A DNA stretch of 64,000 nucleotides from Klebsormidium nitens (Eukaryota > Streptophyta > Klebsormidiophyceae > Klebsormidiales > Klebsormidiaceae): positions 58,907-122,906 of the forward strand of contig DF237196.1 of the NCBI GenBank assembly GCA_000708835.1, read 5' to 3'. A program made the translations under genes and the position numbers. Every line of letters begins with the position of its first letter. Position 1 is the first letter of the stretch. Under the pieces are notes generated by a model that was given only the letters and a program-made list of their open reading frames with translations, did no database searches and was not told the origin of the DNA. This document shows positions 1-13,097 of the stretch, piece after piece.

Positions 1-3000
1 GACTCCCCACTGTATGACTTAAAAGAACTGCAAACGTGTACTGCCCAATCCCAGATCTTTCCTCCCTCCTTGACAGGACCCGATTGCGCACATTGAAGAG
101 CTTCTGAGAAAGGGTGATGACAAGAGCGGAGGAGGCGGTTGCGGCGCTGAACAAGCTCTGCTGCAGCATAATCTGGAACAAGAAGCATCCCGATGGCTTG
201 ACTCGTGAACAAATGCAAGAGTTGCTGCTGAAGCCAACCCCTGCCTTGAAGAAGGTAAAACTCATGCAATGTTAGGAGTGCTACTTATTCAACGTGGGCA
301 TAAGGGCCTTTGAAGAATTGATCCCTTTCATTAAAGGGTCTGAAGAAGTCCTGCCTGTCTGTCTTTCTAAAGAAGTTCACAAGGTTTGCTCTTTATTTTA
401 GTACATGTACCACGATCCTGAATACTATGGTACAGAGTCAAATGATCAATATCCTGTGTGACTTAGATGTGATGAGTTTGCAGCCTGAGATCTCAGTCCC
501 AACTCTTTTACTGGGCACAAGACTGCTGACTGACGCCTCGTATACGCGCCATCATGATCAGGTTTCTTCAAAAGCATGGGCTTCTCTCCCTTGCCCTTGG
601 AAAAGAATGTCAATGCAGGCCTCTTCTCCCCTCTCAGGTGCAGAAGCTGATGAAGAACGAGTCCCTGGTCCAAGCCATCGTACAGCTGCTCCACCACCCG
701 GTTCTACTCCGCGACGCAACCGCCGAAGAGGCCGCCAACAACCAAGACTTCAGGGCGCTGGCCTCCTCTTTGAGTTGCATAGGCTATTTCCCAGACTTTG
801 CCTCGAGCCTCACGGAAGCGGGGTTGGCGCAGGAGGTTGCGAATCTCGGGGAGTCGTTCCGGAAATGGACTCGGCCTGTTCTGTTGAACAACATGGTCCC
901 CAGCAGTGGGGAGAACTGCCTCACTTGGATCCGGAACCTGGGGCGCCTTTCGACCTGCTTGGAGCTGCTTTCGGAGATGCTAGCATGGGCCGACTTTGGG
1001 CAGGAAGCGGTTCGAGTGGGCCTGTTGCCGGGATTGTTGAAAGCGTGGCCCCCAAAGGGATACGACCATCCCCGGTACTTCAACGTGATCCAGGCGAACG
1101 AAGCGATGTGCGAGTGCTCTGCGGACATGCTGAGAGCGGTCGAGTTGGCGCTGCGGAACGGCGAGTTCAGAGAGTGGAAAGAGAAGCAGCGGAACGAGCT
1201 CGTGGAGTGGCTCCTATCTGTGCTGACGTGGCAGCGCTTCCTCGGGTTTTACCCCGAGTGCACGGCGTCGCAGAACTACCAGGGAGCTGTTAGGCAAGTC
1301 TGGGTGGGGATCTACGGCCAGTGCTTGGGCGCCGGCTCGGGCGTCCGGAGCAAACTGGCGAGAAAGATGCAGAAAGCGTTCAAGGAGCTAGTGGCGAGTC
1401 CCGAGGCGCGGACCTGGAGCCCGACGCTGCAGAGCACCATGAAAGTCGTCGGCGAGGTGATGGACGAGCATATCAAGGAGCGGGACGGCGGGGGGGGGGC
1501 GTCTGCAGCTGTTGCGCAACCCCCTGAGGACGGGCTGGCCTTACTGACGTCAGCAGGAGGGGCGCCGCAGGTGCGGCCGGACAAGGTGGCGGCGCTTCTG
1601 CGGTCCAGGAAGAAGGCTGACGTGTTGCGGGGGATCCAGGCCATCCGGGCGGTGCTCGAGGGGGCTACGCGAGTGAACGGGGACAAGGTCGCGCTGTGCC
1701 GCGACCTGGAAGGGGGGCTGCCGTTTGAGAGGGCCGGCGTTCGGGAGGCGGTGATGGACGCGTTTGAGGGCCCGTTGGGGGGGTGGCTGCTGCGGGCCAA
1801 CCAAAAGGCCGATGCCGAGACTGCGCTCACTTCCTTGGATTCGATGTGCCGGCGTTTCTTGAGTGAAGTAGCGGCGGCGGAAGCTGGAAAACTGTCGGTC
1901 CCGGCAGAGTTTCCGCAGTGGGAGTACTGGCGGGCAAAAGAAGCGGGCCCTGGAGACGACGGGGCTCTGGGAGCGGGAAGCGGAGAAGTGCGAACTGTGG
2001 GAGGTTTGGGTCGGACTGAGGCAGGGATTGAGGACCAATTCGTAGCACGAAAGAGAGAGGTAAGTCTCTCAAGAGGTTCTAACGCCTCCAACGCAGATTG
2101 CAACGGGCAGAAAGAGGTGTTGGGCGGGCTCACGGGCACTTCGACTTTGGACGGGCCTGCCCGGGATCTGGACGGACGGAGTGCGGGTTTGGACGGGCCG
2201 GACAGGGATCAGGACGGGCGGAATGGAAGTCCGGACGGGCGAGACTTCATCGGGGACAAATCGGACGGGGTATCGAACGGGCGGAATGGAAGTTCGGACG
2301 GACAGAGTGTCGAGTCGACCAGGCGAGACAGCGTTTTGGACGGACTTGACGGCACGCCCACCATGGACTCTGTCGTGCTGCGCCTCCTGCGGTGGGTTGT
2401 GCGGCAGCCCGCGCTCGAGCCCGTGATTCTCGCGGCCGCGCTCATGCCGATCGAGATCGAGTGCGCGCGAGTCGGATCGGCCCGCGTGGTCGCTGCGCGC
2501 AACGGCGCGTTGGCGCTTGGCAAAAGAGTGCTCGAGATGGAACTAAAACCGGGGCCGGTGCAGCGGTTGCTCGCCCATCGCGCGCGGGAGCTGCTCGACC
2601 CGGTCCTGCGGGAGAACCACAGGTGCCCGGAGGCGTCGGCGGAGGTGCGAAGGCTCGCGCGGGAACTAGGCGTGGCGGAGTGCGCGGCCGACCTGCTCGG
2701 CGCGGGGTCGGACAGCCGCATTTCCGAGCTCCACGTGCTAAACGTCTTGGAGGCGTGCACTCGGAACGGGCCGGGGCTGCGGACGAAACCAGGGTTCATC
2801 AAGCGCGCGGTGGCGCGCCTCAAGTACGCGCTGTCCGTGTACGCGAGAGCGAACACCGAGGGTTGGGATGAGGAGGGGATCCCCCCCCGACCCCCTCCAA
2901 CTGCCAGGTGGCGAATCCGCTGCAAACCCTGCCCGTCTTCTCCCGGCCCCTGGAATCCTAGTAGCCGACGATCTGAAACTCGAGTGGGACGTGTCTGCGA

Positions 3001-5530
3001 CGTGCCTCGACCCCCCCCCCGTCTGGCCCCGCGTCTTCGGGGCCGTCTACCAGCTGCTCAAAGTGCTCGCTGACGTCATCCGGGACCAAAGCGAGCCGGC
3101 ATTCGTCGAGTTTGTCCGCAGCGGCGGGGTGGAGGCCGCGGCCGTGTTCATAGACCTCAACCCCACGAGACTTTTGATGTGTCAGTCGGATGACCCGAAC
3201 ATTTGGGAGACGGACTGGGGGCTTAGGGCGCGGAAGAGACTGGCGGAAGCCGCTGACCTGGCGGACGGACTGTGGGAACGGGCGGAAGCGAAGTACGGGC
3301 TTCGCCGGTGCGGCAGGGTTAAGGTGGGTGGCGCCCTCTGTCGTTCTCAGCGCGGCACTATCTTTCAGCTGAGTGTTGAGAAGAGTGCAGTACAAGGGTT
3401 GCCGACTGATCTTGTACTCCGTACTTTGTGCTTTAGAAAGCTGAGCACAGAACTCTAATATTGAGCTTTTTCCGACAAGCTTTTCAAAGCGCCCTTCCTG
3501 TTCTCGCTCTTGTTCTTTGTGGCGTTCTGATGCCAAGTAGAATGTTGGGTCGAGTGCACATTAATAAAGCTCATCAGACTGTAGGCCCTTACAAACAGCC
3601 GATGTGTGTTGCGAACGCTTCGATCAGGCACCCCTTGAAGACTCTTATCATCAAAGTCAGCAGAATATTGATATGACTTCTGAATCTCCCCACTTGTCTG
3701 GCGTTGTGGCGTCCTGTTTGACTTTCAACCTCTGTCGATGCCCTTGCTCTCCTGCGTGTGCACTCCGTCCTTTTCTCGATTCTCGAAAGACCGAGCATCC
3801 TGCGTTGCTTCCACTGGAATACGAACGCCGATCCGCGAACGGCTGTCTTTCTTGCTTCACAGAACGCCTTCCAGCGGTGTCACCAGCGCGAGACCAAAGG
3901 CGGGACGTTTAAGCAGTGCGGCAGGAAGTGCGGCGTCTTCTACTGCAGCAGGGACTGCCAGGTGCGGCGTTATCATGGTTGAACCGTCTGTTCTGGTTGG
4001 GACGCTTCTCATGGTTTTGCCGTCGGCTTTTGGACTGGATCTGAAACAGTGCGTGGGCTCGGATCTGGGCATGAGTGAAATTCCGACAAGACTCTTTCTG
4101 AAGGGCATGAAACCTTGTCCGTTTCATCCATACCTGTAAAGCAGGCAAACCCTCAGGATCCGGAAGGACAACCAAAGGAGCGGAATTCTGCAGCGTCTGC
4201 GACTAATGCGGGACGACAGTGACGTCTGACGTCTAAGCGCCTCCTCTTGTTCTTCCGAAGACAGCCGACATGCGCATGCCGATTGCAATTCCAGCCTGAG
4301 TCCAAAGCGAGTCGGACTGCCTCGAATAAGCATCTATGATGCTGCATTGCTTTGCTTCTTCCCCTTCCCCGGGTTCCATGATGAAAAAAAGTCAGTCTGC
4401 ACTCAGTCTTCCACTTCATTGCTTTCAATTGACGTCCCTGCTATTTTGTGCACCATGACAGAGTTTTGTGACGTCACGAGTAAGCTTTCCCGGGTTGCTT
4501 TCTCAAAGTCATGTGTGCAACTAAATGGTTTGGCGGCCCAAGAATTTGATTGCTTGGATGCTTGTCTGTCAGGTCCATTCCTGAGAGCAGTCTGGCTACT
4601 TCGCCCTTAAGCGGGTTAGCGGATCAAAGTCTGGCTTTTCTTCTCCAGTCGAGATGTTCACACTGATGCGGATGACGTCATCAAATTGCGGTCAACTGTG
4701 CAACTCAGGCACAACGTTGCGCGCCTTGCAGGTAAACCACTGGAAGGAGGGTCACAAGCAGGCTTGCACGCCCAGAAACGGAAGCATCCCTGCGCCTGGG
4801 CCTACCGCTGCCTAACTCGCTCAAACGTTGCGCAGAGGTCGAATCTCACAGCCAGGTGCGGGAGTGTCCAAATGTTTTGGGTTTTTAGGCCCTGACCCTG
4901 TCTATTGTCTGGTAGGAGTTTGTGAAACTCAAAAGCTGTTGATGGTAGTCTCGACTGAGTGCCTGCTCGCCGATTTTGGGTGGTTTCGAACGAGATCTCA
5001 AAAGTGGTCGTCGACCACGTTCAAAGTCGGGGCGGCGTCAATTGCGCCGTGTCGTTTGGGGCGGAGCACCTCTTTGAGAAGGTGGCTTTTTAAGGCCCGC
5101 GAGAGTAACGACTTGGACAAGGATAGGTCATTTTGTATATCTGAGGAAGCGAAGCGCCAGAATACATTTTCTTGACCTGGAGCTCAATGGCTCAGATTGA
5201 GAGAGTAAAAGAGAACATGTACAGCGGGTAGGGCCGCCTTCTTGAAGTTGTGAATGGGAGTCAGCGAGGCAGTCCGACCAACTGTAAAGTTTCTAACTTC
5301 AGGCTGTTTGGATTTTCGTAGAAGGTTTTCCCCGAGAGAAGCGACCTTTGGGTGGCGGCCCTGGATGCGCGTCCCAGCATGGCGCTGGCGGGTCTCAAAC
5401 GTTCCTCTGAGCCTTAGGGGAGGTCGTGAAAGTTGTCTGGTGAGGGTATTTCCGCACTTCCTTTCCTGGATTCACGTGGTGCAACTCTGGCGTGGTGCAA
5501 CTCTGGCATCATGCAGACTCCGCAAAGTAG
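1..5530 (+). repeat. Tandem segmental duplication, left unit
   Basis: This unit matches 7986-13785 in the same orientation. Similarity covers the MYND gene's exons and parts of its introns. It also covers the 3' flank: the stretch around 5200-5480 (CAGCGGGTAGGGCCGC and following) aligns with 13480-13770. The left boundary is outside the window. Confidence 0.8.
77..4815 (+). pseudogene. MYND zinc-finger protein, tandem copy 1 (5' cut by window, frame broken)
   Basis: Left copy of a duplicated large MYND protein. Exons inferred by comparison with the right copy: 77-254, 638-3323, 3863-3961, 4732-4815. The C-terminal zinc ribbon is spread over the last three exons: RRCGRVK, then QRCHQRE and CGRKCGVFYCSRDCQ, then HWKEGHKQAC, which matches the MYND pattern ending CQ-x3-W-x2-H-x3-C. 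MYND fingers bind proline-rich partner peptides. The rest is helical, with a linker of SDG/DGR repeats around 2127-2350. Two frame breaks are visible: exon 77-254 is 2 nt shorter than the right copy near base 128, and a run of eight C at 2880-2888 shifts frame, so removing one C would rejoin it to the downstream reading. Both sit in low-complexity tracts, so assembly error is as likely as decay. The first exon lies left of the window. Confidence 0.75.
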
Positions 5531-7934
5531 TCGCTTGAGCAGGGCGTTGCGCCTTGTGCTTTTATGGTTAGCAGATCAGGTCCGACCTTGGGGCGCCGCT
5601 TTGCTAGTCGTTCCTTGGTGCTGTTCGGCTCATTGTCAACGGCTCGTGCCCTCATAGTTCAGGTGGTCTTTGGGGATGCTTCTTGAACGTGGCAGACTTT
5701 TGCAGCGAGACTGATTGCTTCTTTGAATCCGACCGCCCTGCATACTACCGAACCAAGGAAACAAGCAAACGGTTGAAATTTCGTTTTTCTTATCGGGTGG
5801 TGCTCTTAAATGGCTTCTTAGGCCGCGTGTTTTGGTTCGACTCTTGCCGACTTCGTTTGCTGTCGACTTTCTGAGCACGATATACAAGCCTTGAGACCTG
5901 TGCGCCGCAACATTGCGATCCTTCTTTGCAATGTACACTTTCCTTTCGGCTGAAACCCACATGCTTTCTTGATCTTTTTATTCCTTGTTCCGCAGATGGA
6001 AGGATGGGGGCCTTGATGGAAGTGGACACACATTACGATCAAGTATTACATGCTAACTGAGCTCAAGTATGGCAGTGATCAATCTACTGTCGCCACATAA
6101 CTAAAGGCGTCAACTTCGAATAGTGCCTTGAATTTGGAAATGACTTCACAGTTGACGTCAGAATCCCGGTCTTTGATTTGCGCTCCCGATTGCGCTACAT
6201 GTCTGTGGTGAACTACAAAGAAGCAGGAATAGAGGAAAGGGTTCAATGTTCTCTTCTCAAAGAATAATTCCATGTTTTCCGAGATCTCCTCATAGATACA
6301 GTTAGATGTGAGATCCCAGAAGTCGCGGAAAAGAAACTGACAACCATCTTGTTTTCGTGTTCAAGTGGGCTCAAGTTTCAAAGCGTGTGATTGTTGTGCG
6401 AAATTCTTCTACAAGAAAGTAAACGCCGTCGAACTTGAAGGGAGCGTACCTGCATTTGGTATCATACCACATCCAGCTGACCACATTCATGACGATCCGA
6501 CAAAAAATTGATGCGTCACGAAGTTTCTTGGTTGCTTGTTTGAATATGTGAGATTTGGTGGCTTTGAGATGCATGCATGCTTTCGAAGAATCCTTGGCGA
6601 TAAGAAGAAGCGTGTTGCAGAGAAACGTTGAACTTCGGAACTGCCATGGCCCGTCAGCTTTCAACAGACTTCCGCCGGAAACGCATGCAGGCTCACGGGC
6701 AAGCAAAACATGCCTGAGGACGCGGCAGCTGCACCGAGCGAAAGAGAGCGGACCGCGGCGGCCCGCGCGGCCCTCGGCCGCCGCGCTAGCGGCCGCCGGC
6801 GCCATGCAGACCTTGAGTCCAATGCTCTCCAAGCTTCCGGGCCCGGCAGTGTGTGGCGCTGTGACATGGAGCGGAACGGTTCAGTCACGTGTGCTCAAGG
6901 TTGAATGCACTCTCACTCTTGCTCCAGCCTCCAACTGCCTCTTTCAAAATCCAGAGTAATTTCGTTTGATTGATGCTGTCAAAGAGGTCCTGCAGGCGCA
7001 TTTGAGATAAGAAGCTGGTCTAGTTTTCTTGTAAGAGATTTCGTATATCGTCTGCAAATTGAGCGGAGATGGGAAAAGGAAGGTGCCCTAGCACGAAGAT
7101 GTCGTTGCGGAGCGCTGTGCATTTTTATTTTTGAGTATACTTTATTGGTGCATGCGGCGTACCAATCTCCTCATGCATGAGCAGTGAGCTGGCAGGTGCA
7201 TCAGCAGGTCATGATATGTGACTCCAGGTAGCTGTGCAGCTTTAAGGGGAGCAGCTTGTTGGCCGAGCTGGAGTTCCAGGACTCCTCTTCTCCCCTAACA
7301 CTTTGACCCGAGTCAACAACATGGCCACAGAACTTTCAGTAAAGAAGGTCAGGAGGCCCATTTGCCGCGCACTCTTTGAATTATGCTTGTCTTTTGACTG
7401 CTGAAGTGGTGGTGAATCGATTTTGACCCTGTCAAAGAGGGAAACAGATTCATTTCAGCAATCACTCAAAAAGTTTCTAGTCAGAATTTCAAGAACTGTG
7501 TGTTTGAAATTTATCTGCGGAAAAGTATGGGAAACTCTAGGATGTGACTTTTATCCAGCTCCTCAATGTGCTTATGAAAGTTGTGGCAGATGTTGGTTCA
7601 AGGGGATTGCTCTGACGATGTCTGTATAAGAGCATATGACTAACAGTGCCACAAATTTCTAAAACCCAATCTTTAGACCGCTGGCACTCATAGCTCTTCT
7701 TGGAGCCAAAGCTGTGAGCTTGGAGGTCCCGAAGTATATGTTTGTCTACCCTGTTGATATAAAAGCAAATAGATGGAACTTTTTACGATTCGAAATCACA
7801 CTGTTGGCATATCCGCTCCTGATACTTCTTTCCAAGATAATTCTTTCCAAAGGCAATCCAGTATATCACTGTTGCAATCCACCTTTGATGCTCTCAGGCA
7901 ACTTCATGTCATGCAATGCTAAAAGCAGCACAAG
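4816..7934. other. Spacer between the two MYND genes
   Basis: The first 700 bases are the duplicated 3' flank of copy 1. A 16-base direct repeat (CGTGGTGCAACTCTGG) occurs twice at about 5477-5508. The rest must contain the promoter of copy 2. A minus-strand open frame of 153 codons at 6371-6832 has no recognisable motif and no splice partner, and I do not call it a gene. Confidence 0.5.
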
Positions 7935-10900
7935 ATGACTGTTGAACCACTAGCCCCTGATTCACAACTTTTCTTCCAATCACAGGACTCTGCTGCATAC
8001 TTGGAAGAGCTTCTGGAGAAGGGTGATGACAAGAGCGTGCTGGAAGCAGTTGGAGCTATGCACAAACTCTGTTGCGACATCATCTGGCACAAGAAACAAC
8101 GTAAACAATTGGCCCTAGATGAGATGCAAGAACTGCTGCTGAAACCAACTCCCCCCCTGAAGAAGGTGAGCAGCGCCTCTTGTCTCATTTCAGTTGTGCT
8201 TGCACTTCCTCAAATGGGAAAGAACCATTGAATAGCTCAATTCTAGAGCTGATGCCTTTGATTGGGTCTCTCATCCATCTTAAGCCTCTAGCTTCAATCC
8301 AGGGCCTTAGTGGTTTTAGGCCTTTAGGGATTTAGGGTTCTGGAAAATGACATACCTGACGGATCCCATGACTTACAGGAGCCTTCAGCCACCACCTGAT
8401 GCCTTTTGACACTGTACAATAAGTCAGACTCTCCTTGGTCTGGCATGATCTGAGGCCACAAAAGATGACTCCGGAGACTGTTCTCAAGAGCAATGGAAGT
8501 GTTCCAGGCTTTGAAACCTGCTTAACACTGTGCATTTCTGAGCCTTGAAATGATTCTGCTGGATTCTTGTTGTAATATGACCATCTTGAAAGTCTAGTTT
8601 CATTTCCCAGCTATGCATCTGACACCCGTCAAAAGGTCGTGATGCGCTCAACTAGGCCGGCTCCGTAACTGAGTCTTGTGGCATCCAGTCGCGCGCCGTT
8701 CCACAAACTCTAGCACGCCTCCCTTTCAAGCCCTGTTCGCATTCAGACCCTCCTTTTTTATCGCCACTCTCGTAACAACTTGATTGCTCCCCCTCAGGAA
8801 GACCAGACCAATCACATCAACCCCTTTCCATTCCCCAGGTGCAAAAGCTGATGAAGAATGAGTCCCTGGTCCGAGCTGTTGTTCAGCTGCTTCACCACCC
8901 GGTTCTACTCCGCGACGCCACACGAGAAGAGCGTGCTTGCCAGCAAGACTTCACGGCGCTTGTATCTTTCCTGGGGCGCATGGCCTTCTTCTCAGATTTT
9001 GCGGAGAGTCTCGACAAGGCGGGGCTGGCACAGGAGGTTGCAAACCTTGTAGACCATCTCCAACAGTGGACACGGCCCGTTATATTGAGCAGCTTGGATT
9101 CCAACCGCTCGGCGCAGTACTCCCGCTGGATCCGACGGCTGGAGCGCTTCTCGAGCTGCCTGGATCTGCTCGCCGAGATGTTCACGACGGCCGAGTTCGG
9201 CCGCGAGGCAGTGCGGCTGAAGCTGCTGCCGGCGCTCCTGAAAGCCTGGCCCCCGCAAGGTTTCGAGCAGCCCCGGACATTCATGGTCGTAGAGGCAAAC
9301 CAGGCAATGTGCAAGTGCGCCGCAAACATGCTGATTGTGCTCGAGCTCGCCCTCAAAAACAGCGCGTTTGACGAGTTCAGGAACGAGCGGCGGAACGAGC
9401 TCACGGAGTGGCTCCTCTCCGTGCTGACGTGGCAGCGGCTGCTGGGAGCTCAGCCTGAGTGCGCGGCGTTGGCGGTCTACGAGGAGGCTGTCGAGCAAGC
9501 GTGGCTGAGGGTTTACTTGAAGTACCTGGGGGCCGGCCGCGGAGTGCGCAGTAGAGTGGCGAAACGGATGCAAAAGATGTGCAAGGAAATGTTGGCGATC
9601 CCGGACGCACGGTCTTGGAGCCCGGAACTGCGAGGGACGCTGGAGACGGTTCGCAAGGTGATCGACGATCGGATGAGGGAACGAGACGGCAAGGGGAGTC
9701 GATATGAATTCTCGGAGCATCTTCTTGACGACGAAAGGGCCTTTGGATGGTCACCGAGGGGAGCTTCGCACGTGCCGCCTGACAAAGTGGCGGCGCTGCT
9801 GCGGTCCGGAAAGAAGGCGGATGTCTTGCGCGGAGTTCAAGCAATTCCGGCGGTTCTGCTGGGAGACCTGCAGTCGGAGGTGGGGGGCGCGGCCTTGATG
9901 CGTCAGAGTCTGGACGGTTTGCCGTACGAAAAGGCGGGCGTCCGAGACGCGCTGATGGACGTTTTCGAGGGCCCTCTGGGGAATTGGCTGTTGCAAGTCA
10001 ACAAGGGGGCCGATGCAGAAGCTGCGCTTACTTCCTTGGACTCGATCAACCGGCGCTTTTTGAACGAAGCCGCGGCCGCAGAGGCCGGGGACACGGCTCC
10101 CAGGGAGTTTCCTTCGTCCGAGTATTGGCGGGCACGAGATCCGGGACAGGAGGGGGGCAGGGCGTCAGAAGCGGGCAACGGAGAAGCCCGGTCTTCGGAG
10201 CATTTGCAAGGGCGCGAGGAAGCGGATGAGGAGCGGAAAGTCATCGGAACGGAGCGAGATTCTTTGCCTGATGCATCTGTTGCTCTCCTGTCCGATCCGG
10301 ACGCCCAAAAGGAGAGCTTGGACGGGCAGACGGAGAGGTCGGACGGGGAGAAACGGGATTCGGACGGCGGCGAAGGGATTCTTGGGGAGGAAAAGAATTT
10401 GGGTAAGGGACCAGGGGGTTCGGAAATGCAGTCTGAAGTTCCGCACAAGCAAGAAGGTACTTCGGACGGGCGAAGCGCTCAATCGGACGGGTTGAACGGA
10501 GAGTCGGACGGCCTGTCCGGTCCGCCTGCAATGGACCCCGTTGTGCTACGCCTCCTCCGCTGGATCGTGCGGCGGCCCCCATTGGAGGCACGACTTCTCA
10601 GTGCCGCGATTCTGCCAATAGAAATCGAGTGCGCGCGCGTCCCGTCAGCCCGGCTGGTCGCCGCTCGCAACGCCGCGCTGAAACTCGGGAAGAGAGTTGT
10701 CGAGGGGACGTTCGAGTTTAGCGGAACGCAACGAGCGCTCGCGTTCCGGGCGTGGGGGATGCTCGACGCGCTCTTGCGCGAGAACCACACGTGCCCGGAA
10801 GAGATGGCGGAGGTGCAGAGGCTCGCGCGGGAACTAGGCGTGGCGGAGTGCGCGGCCGACTTTCTGGGCGCCCGGACCGACAGCCGGTCGTACGAGCTGC

Positions 10901-13097
10901 ACCTCCTGAACGTGTTGGAGGCGTGCACCGATGCCGGGGCCGAACCGGCCTTGCAAACGAACGGAGGCTTTATGAAGCGCGCGGTTGCGAGCCTCAAGTA
11001 CGCGCTCTCGGTGTACGCGAGAGCAATGGCGGAGGGCTGGGATCAGGAACCCTCTCAAGAGGACCGCGCAACCGGCGCCGGTGCGGGTCTGCTAACCGCT
11101 CCGGGGGTCCGAGAGGCCGACGATCTGAAGCTCGAATGGTTCGTCTCTAAGACGTACCTCGACCCCCCCGCGGTGTGGCCCCGCGTCTTCGGAGCCGTCT
11201 ACCAGCTGATAAAGCTGCTTTCGGACTTGGTTCAGGGTGAAGGCGACGCGGCCTTTGTCGAGTTTGTTCGTAGCGGGGGGGTGGAGGCAGCGGCCGGGTT
11301 CCTAAACCTCAGCCCCCCGAGAACGGTGTTTTTGAAGTCGGCAGACCCGACGGTTTGGGAAACGGACAGGGAAACGAGGGCGCGGAAGAGGCTGGCGGAC
11401 GCTGCTGCCCTGGCGGACGGGCTGTGGGAACGAGCGGAAGCGAAGTACGGGCTGCGCAGGTGCGGCAGGGTGAAAGTGAGTGGCGCCCTCTGTCGTGCTC
11501 AGCGCGACACGAGTACTTATCCAGCCGAGTGTTGAAATTGGTGAAGAATCAGGGTCTTGATTGACCTTGTCCTTTCTGATTTGGAATCCGCCCGTTAGAA
11601 AGCTGAGCACAGAATGCTGAAATTGGGATTTTGTTGGATCCGACAAGCTTTGTAATGCGGCCTTTCCTGTGCTCGCTCTTGTCTTTGGCGGCGGTGTGGT
11701 GCCAAGTAATGTGTCGGGTCGAGTGGACAGTTTATTTCATCAGATCATCTGCCTCCAAAACAGCCGACGCGCGTGGCAAACGGCGCCCACTGTTTTCGTC
11801 AAAGACAGCGAGTTGTCGATGATTTGTCGGGTCTTGCCACTTGCCTAGCGTTGTGTCCTCTTGCTTGGATCATTGCCTCCGTCACAGCCCCTTCTCTCTT
11901 GCGTTTCTTATCTCGAGGCTCGAGAAACCGAGTATCATGCTTCGTTCCCACCCGATGCGGCTGCCGCTCAGCGAACGCCTCTCGTCTTGCTTTACAGAAC
12001 GCCTTCCAGCGGTGTCACCAGCGCGAGAGCAAAGGCGGGACGTTCAAGCAGTGCGGCAGGAAGTGCGGCGTCTTCTACTGCAGCCGGGACTGCCAGGTGC
12101 GTCTTTGTCGTCTGATGCAACTTCCATTCTGGTTGAGATGCTTCTCAGGGCTTTGCTGGTGGACTGCGGACTCTATGTGGACCAGTGCGCGGATTCGCTT
12201 CTGACGTCTTCGGTTTTGACGAGCTTTCAGCTTGAAAAGAACAACAATCTGACTTTTCGTTGTATGTTTATGAAACAGCCAGACGCTCACAACTTCGAAA
12301 GGAGGATGAAGTAGCAAATTCGGCCAGTATGGGCGATTGTAACAGAATGATACCTGACGTAAGACTTGTAGGAGCCTGAGAAGCGAATGAAGCTTGCTCT
12401 GAGTAATGGAGGATTTGGGCCGTCCATTCTCTTGAACACCACTTTTTATGTGGCTGTCTTTTCATTCGAAAGACAGTTAAGTGCGTGTGCCGAACCCCAG
12501 TTGAGCCGTTTCCGAGGTCGTACCGACGTTTTCTGACGACGTAACGCCCTGAATATGCAATCAGTGCCGTAGTGATTCGCTTCTCTTGTTGCCGTTTGCT
12601 GAGTTCCATGACGGGTCGTCTCAGTCGGTACGCTTCTTTATCCGTTGATCACTTTCACTCATCGTTCCTGCTTGTAAGGTGTACCACGACCCATTTTCGC
12701 GACGTCAAGTAGGCTTTTCCGGGTCGCCGAGAAATAAAGGATTCTTACAGTCATGTTTGCTATTCAGCATTCGACGATCAAATATGTTTCAATCATGTAT
12801 CTGTAAAGTCCTTCGGGCGCTGTTGTGGGAACAGCCCCGAAACTTTTCTTGATGCCTCGCCCTCGAGTCAGAGACAGTCCAGAATTTTTTCGGCGTTCCG
12901 GAATGTTGGCACTGATGCGGCTGACGTCATCAAATGGCGGTCAGTTCCCCCAAAACGTCGCGTTTTGATAGAAAAGGGCGACTCGGGCCCAAAGTGGCGC
13001 GCTTTGCCCGCAGGTAACCCACTGGAAGGAGGGTCACAAGCAGGCGTGTACGCCAAAGAACGGAAACGTTCCCGCGCCTGGGCCCACTGCTGCCTAG
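7935..13097 (+). CDS. MYND zinc-finger protein, tandem copy 2 (intact)
   Basis: Four exons give an unbroken reading of about 1016 residues: 7935-8165, 8839-11475 (879 codons in one exon), 11998-12096 and 13014-13097. Donors and acceptors are GT-AG and phases agree. The C-terminus is a MYND-type zinc finger (CGRKCGVFYCSRDCQ followed by HWKEGHKQAC); the first cysteine pair is atypically spaced because an intron falls in it. The large exon encodes a mainly helical region of unknown fold, interrupted near 10310-10520 by an acidic linker with repeated SDG motifs, then a second conserved block containing WPRVFGAVYQL and FVEFVRSGGVEAAA. MYND domains are protein-interaction modules in regulators such as SMYD and DEAF1 proteins, but no SET or other catalytic domain is seen. 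The start is uncertain: exon 2 has an acceptor at 7985, and a short upstream exon at 7321-7347 could replace the ATG at 7935. Confidence 0.85.

Noticed and set aside
427-1293. 288-codon open frame overlapping MYND copy 1
   Set aside because: Out of frame with the conserved MYND protein, which the duplicate shows to be the real one.
2060-2096. GTAAGT...CAG as a 37-base intron in MYND copy 1
   Set aside because: The open frame reads through it, its length is not a multiple of three, and the correct downstream frame needs it retained.
6371-6832. 153-codon minus-strand open frame
   Set aside because: Alanine-rich start from a GGCC-rich tract, no domain, no duplicate and no splice context.
7321-7347. 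Short first exon (MATELSVKK) for MYND copy 2
   Set aside because: It joins in phase, but its donor (GTCAGG) is poor; kept only as an alternative start.
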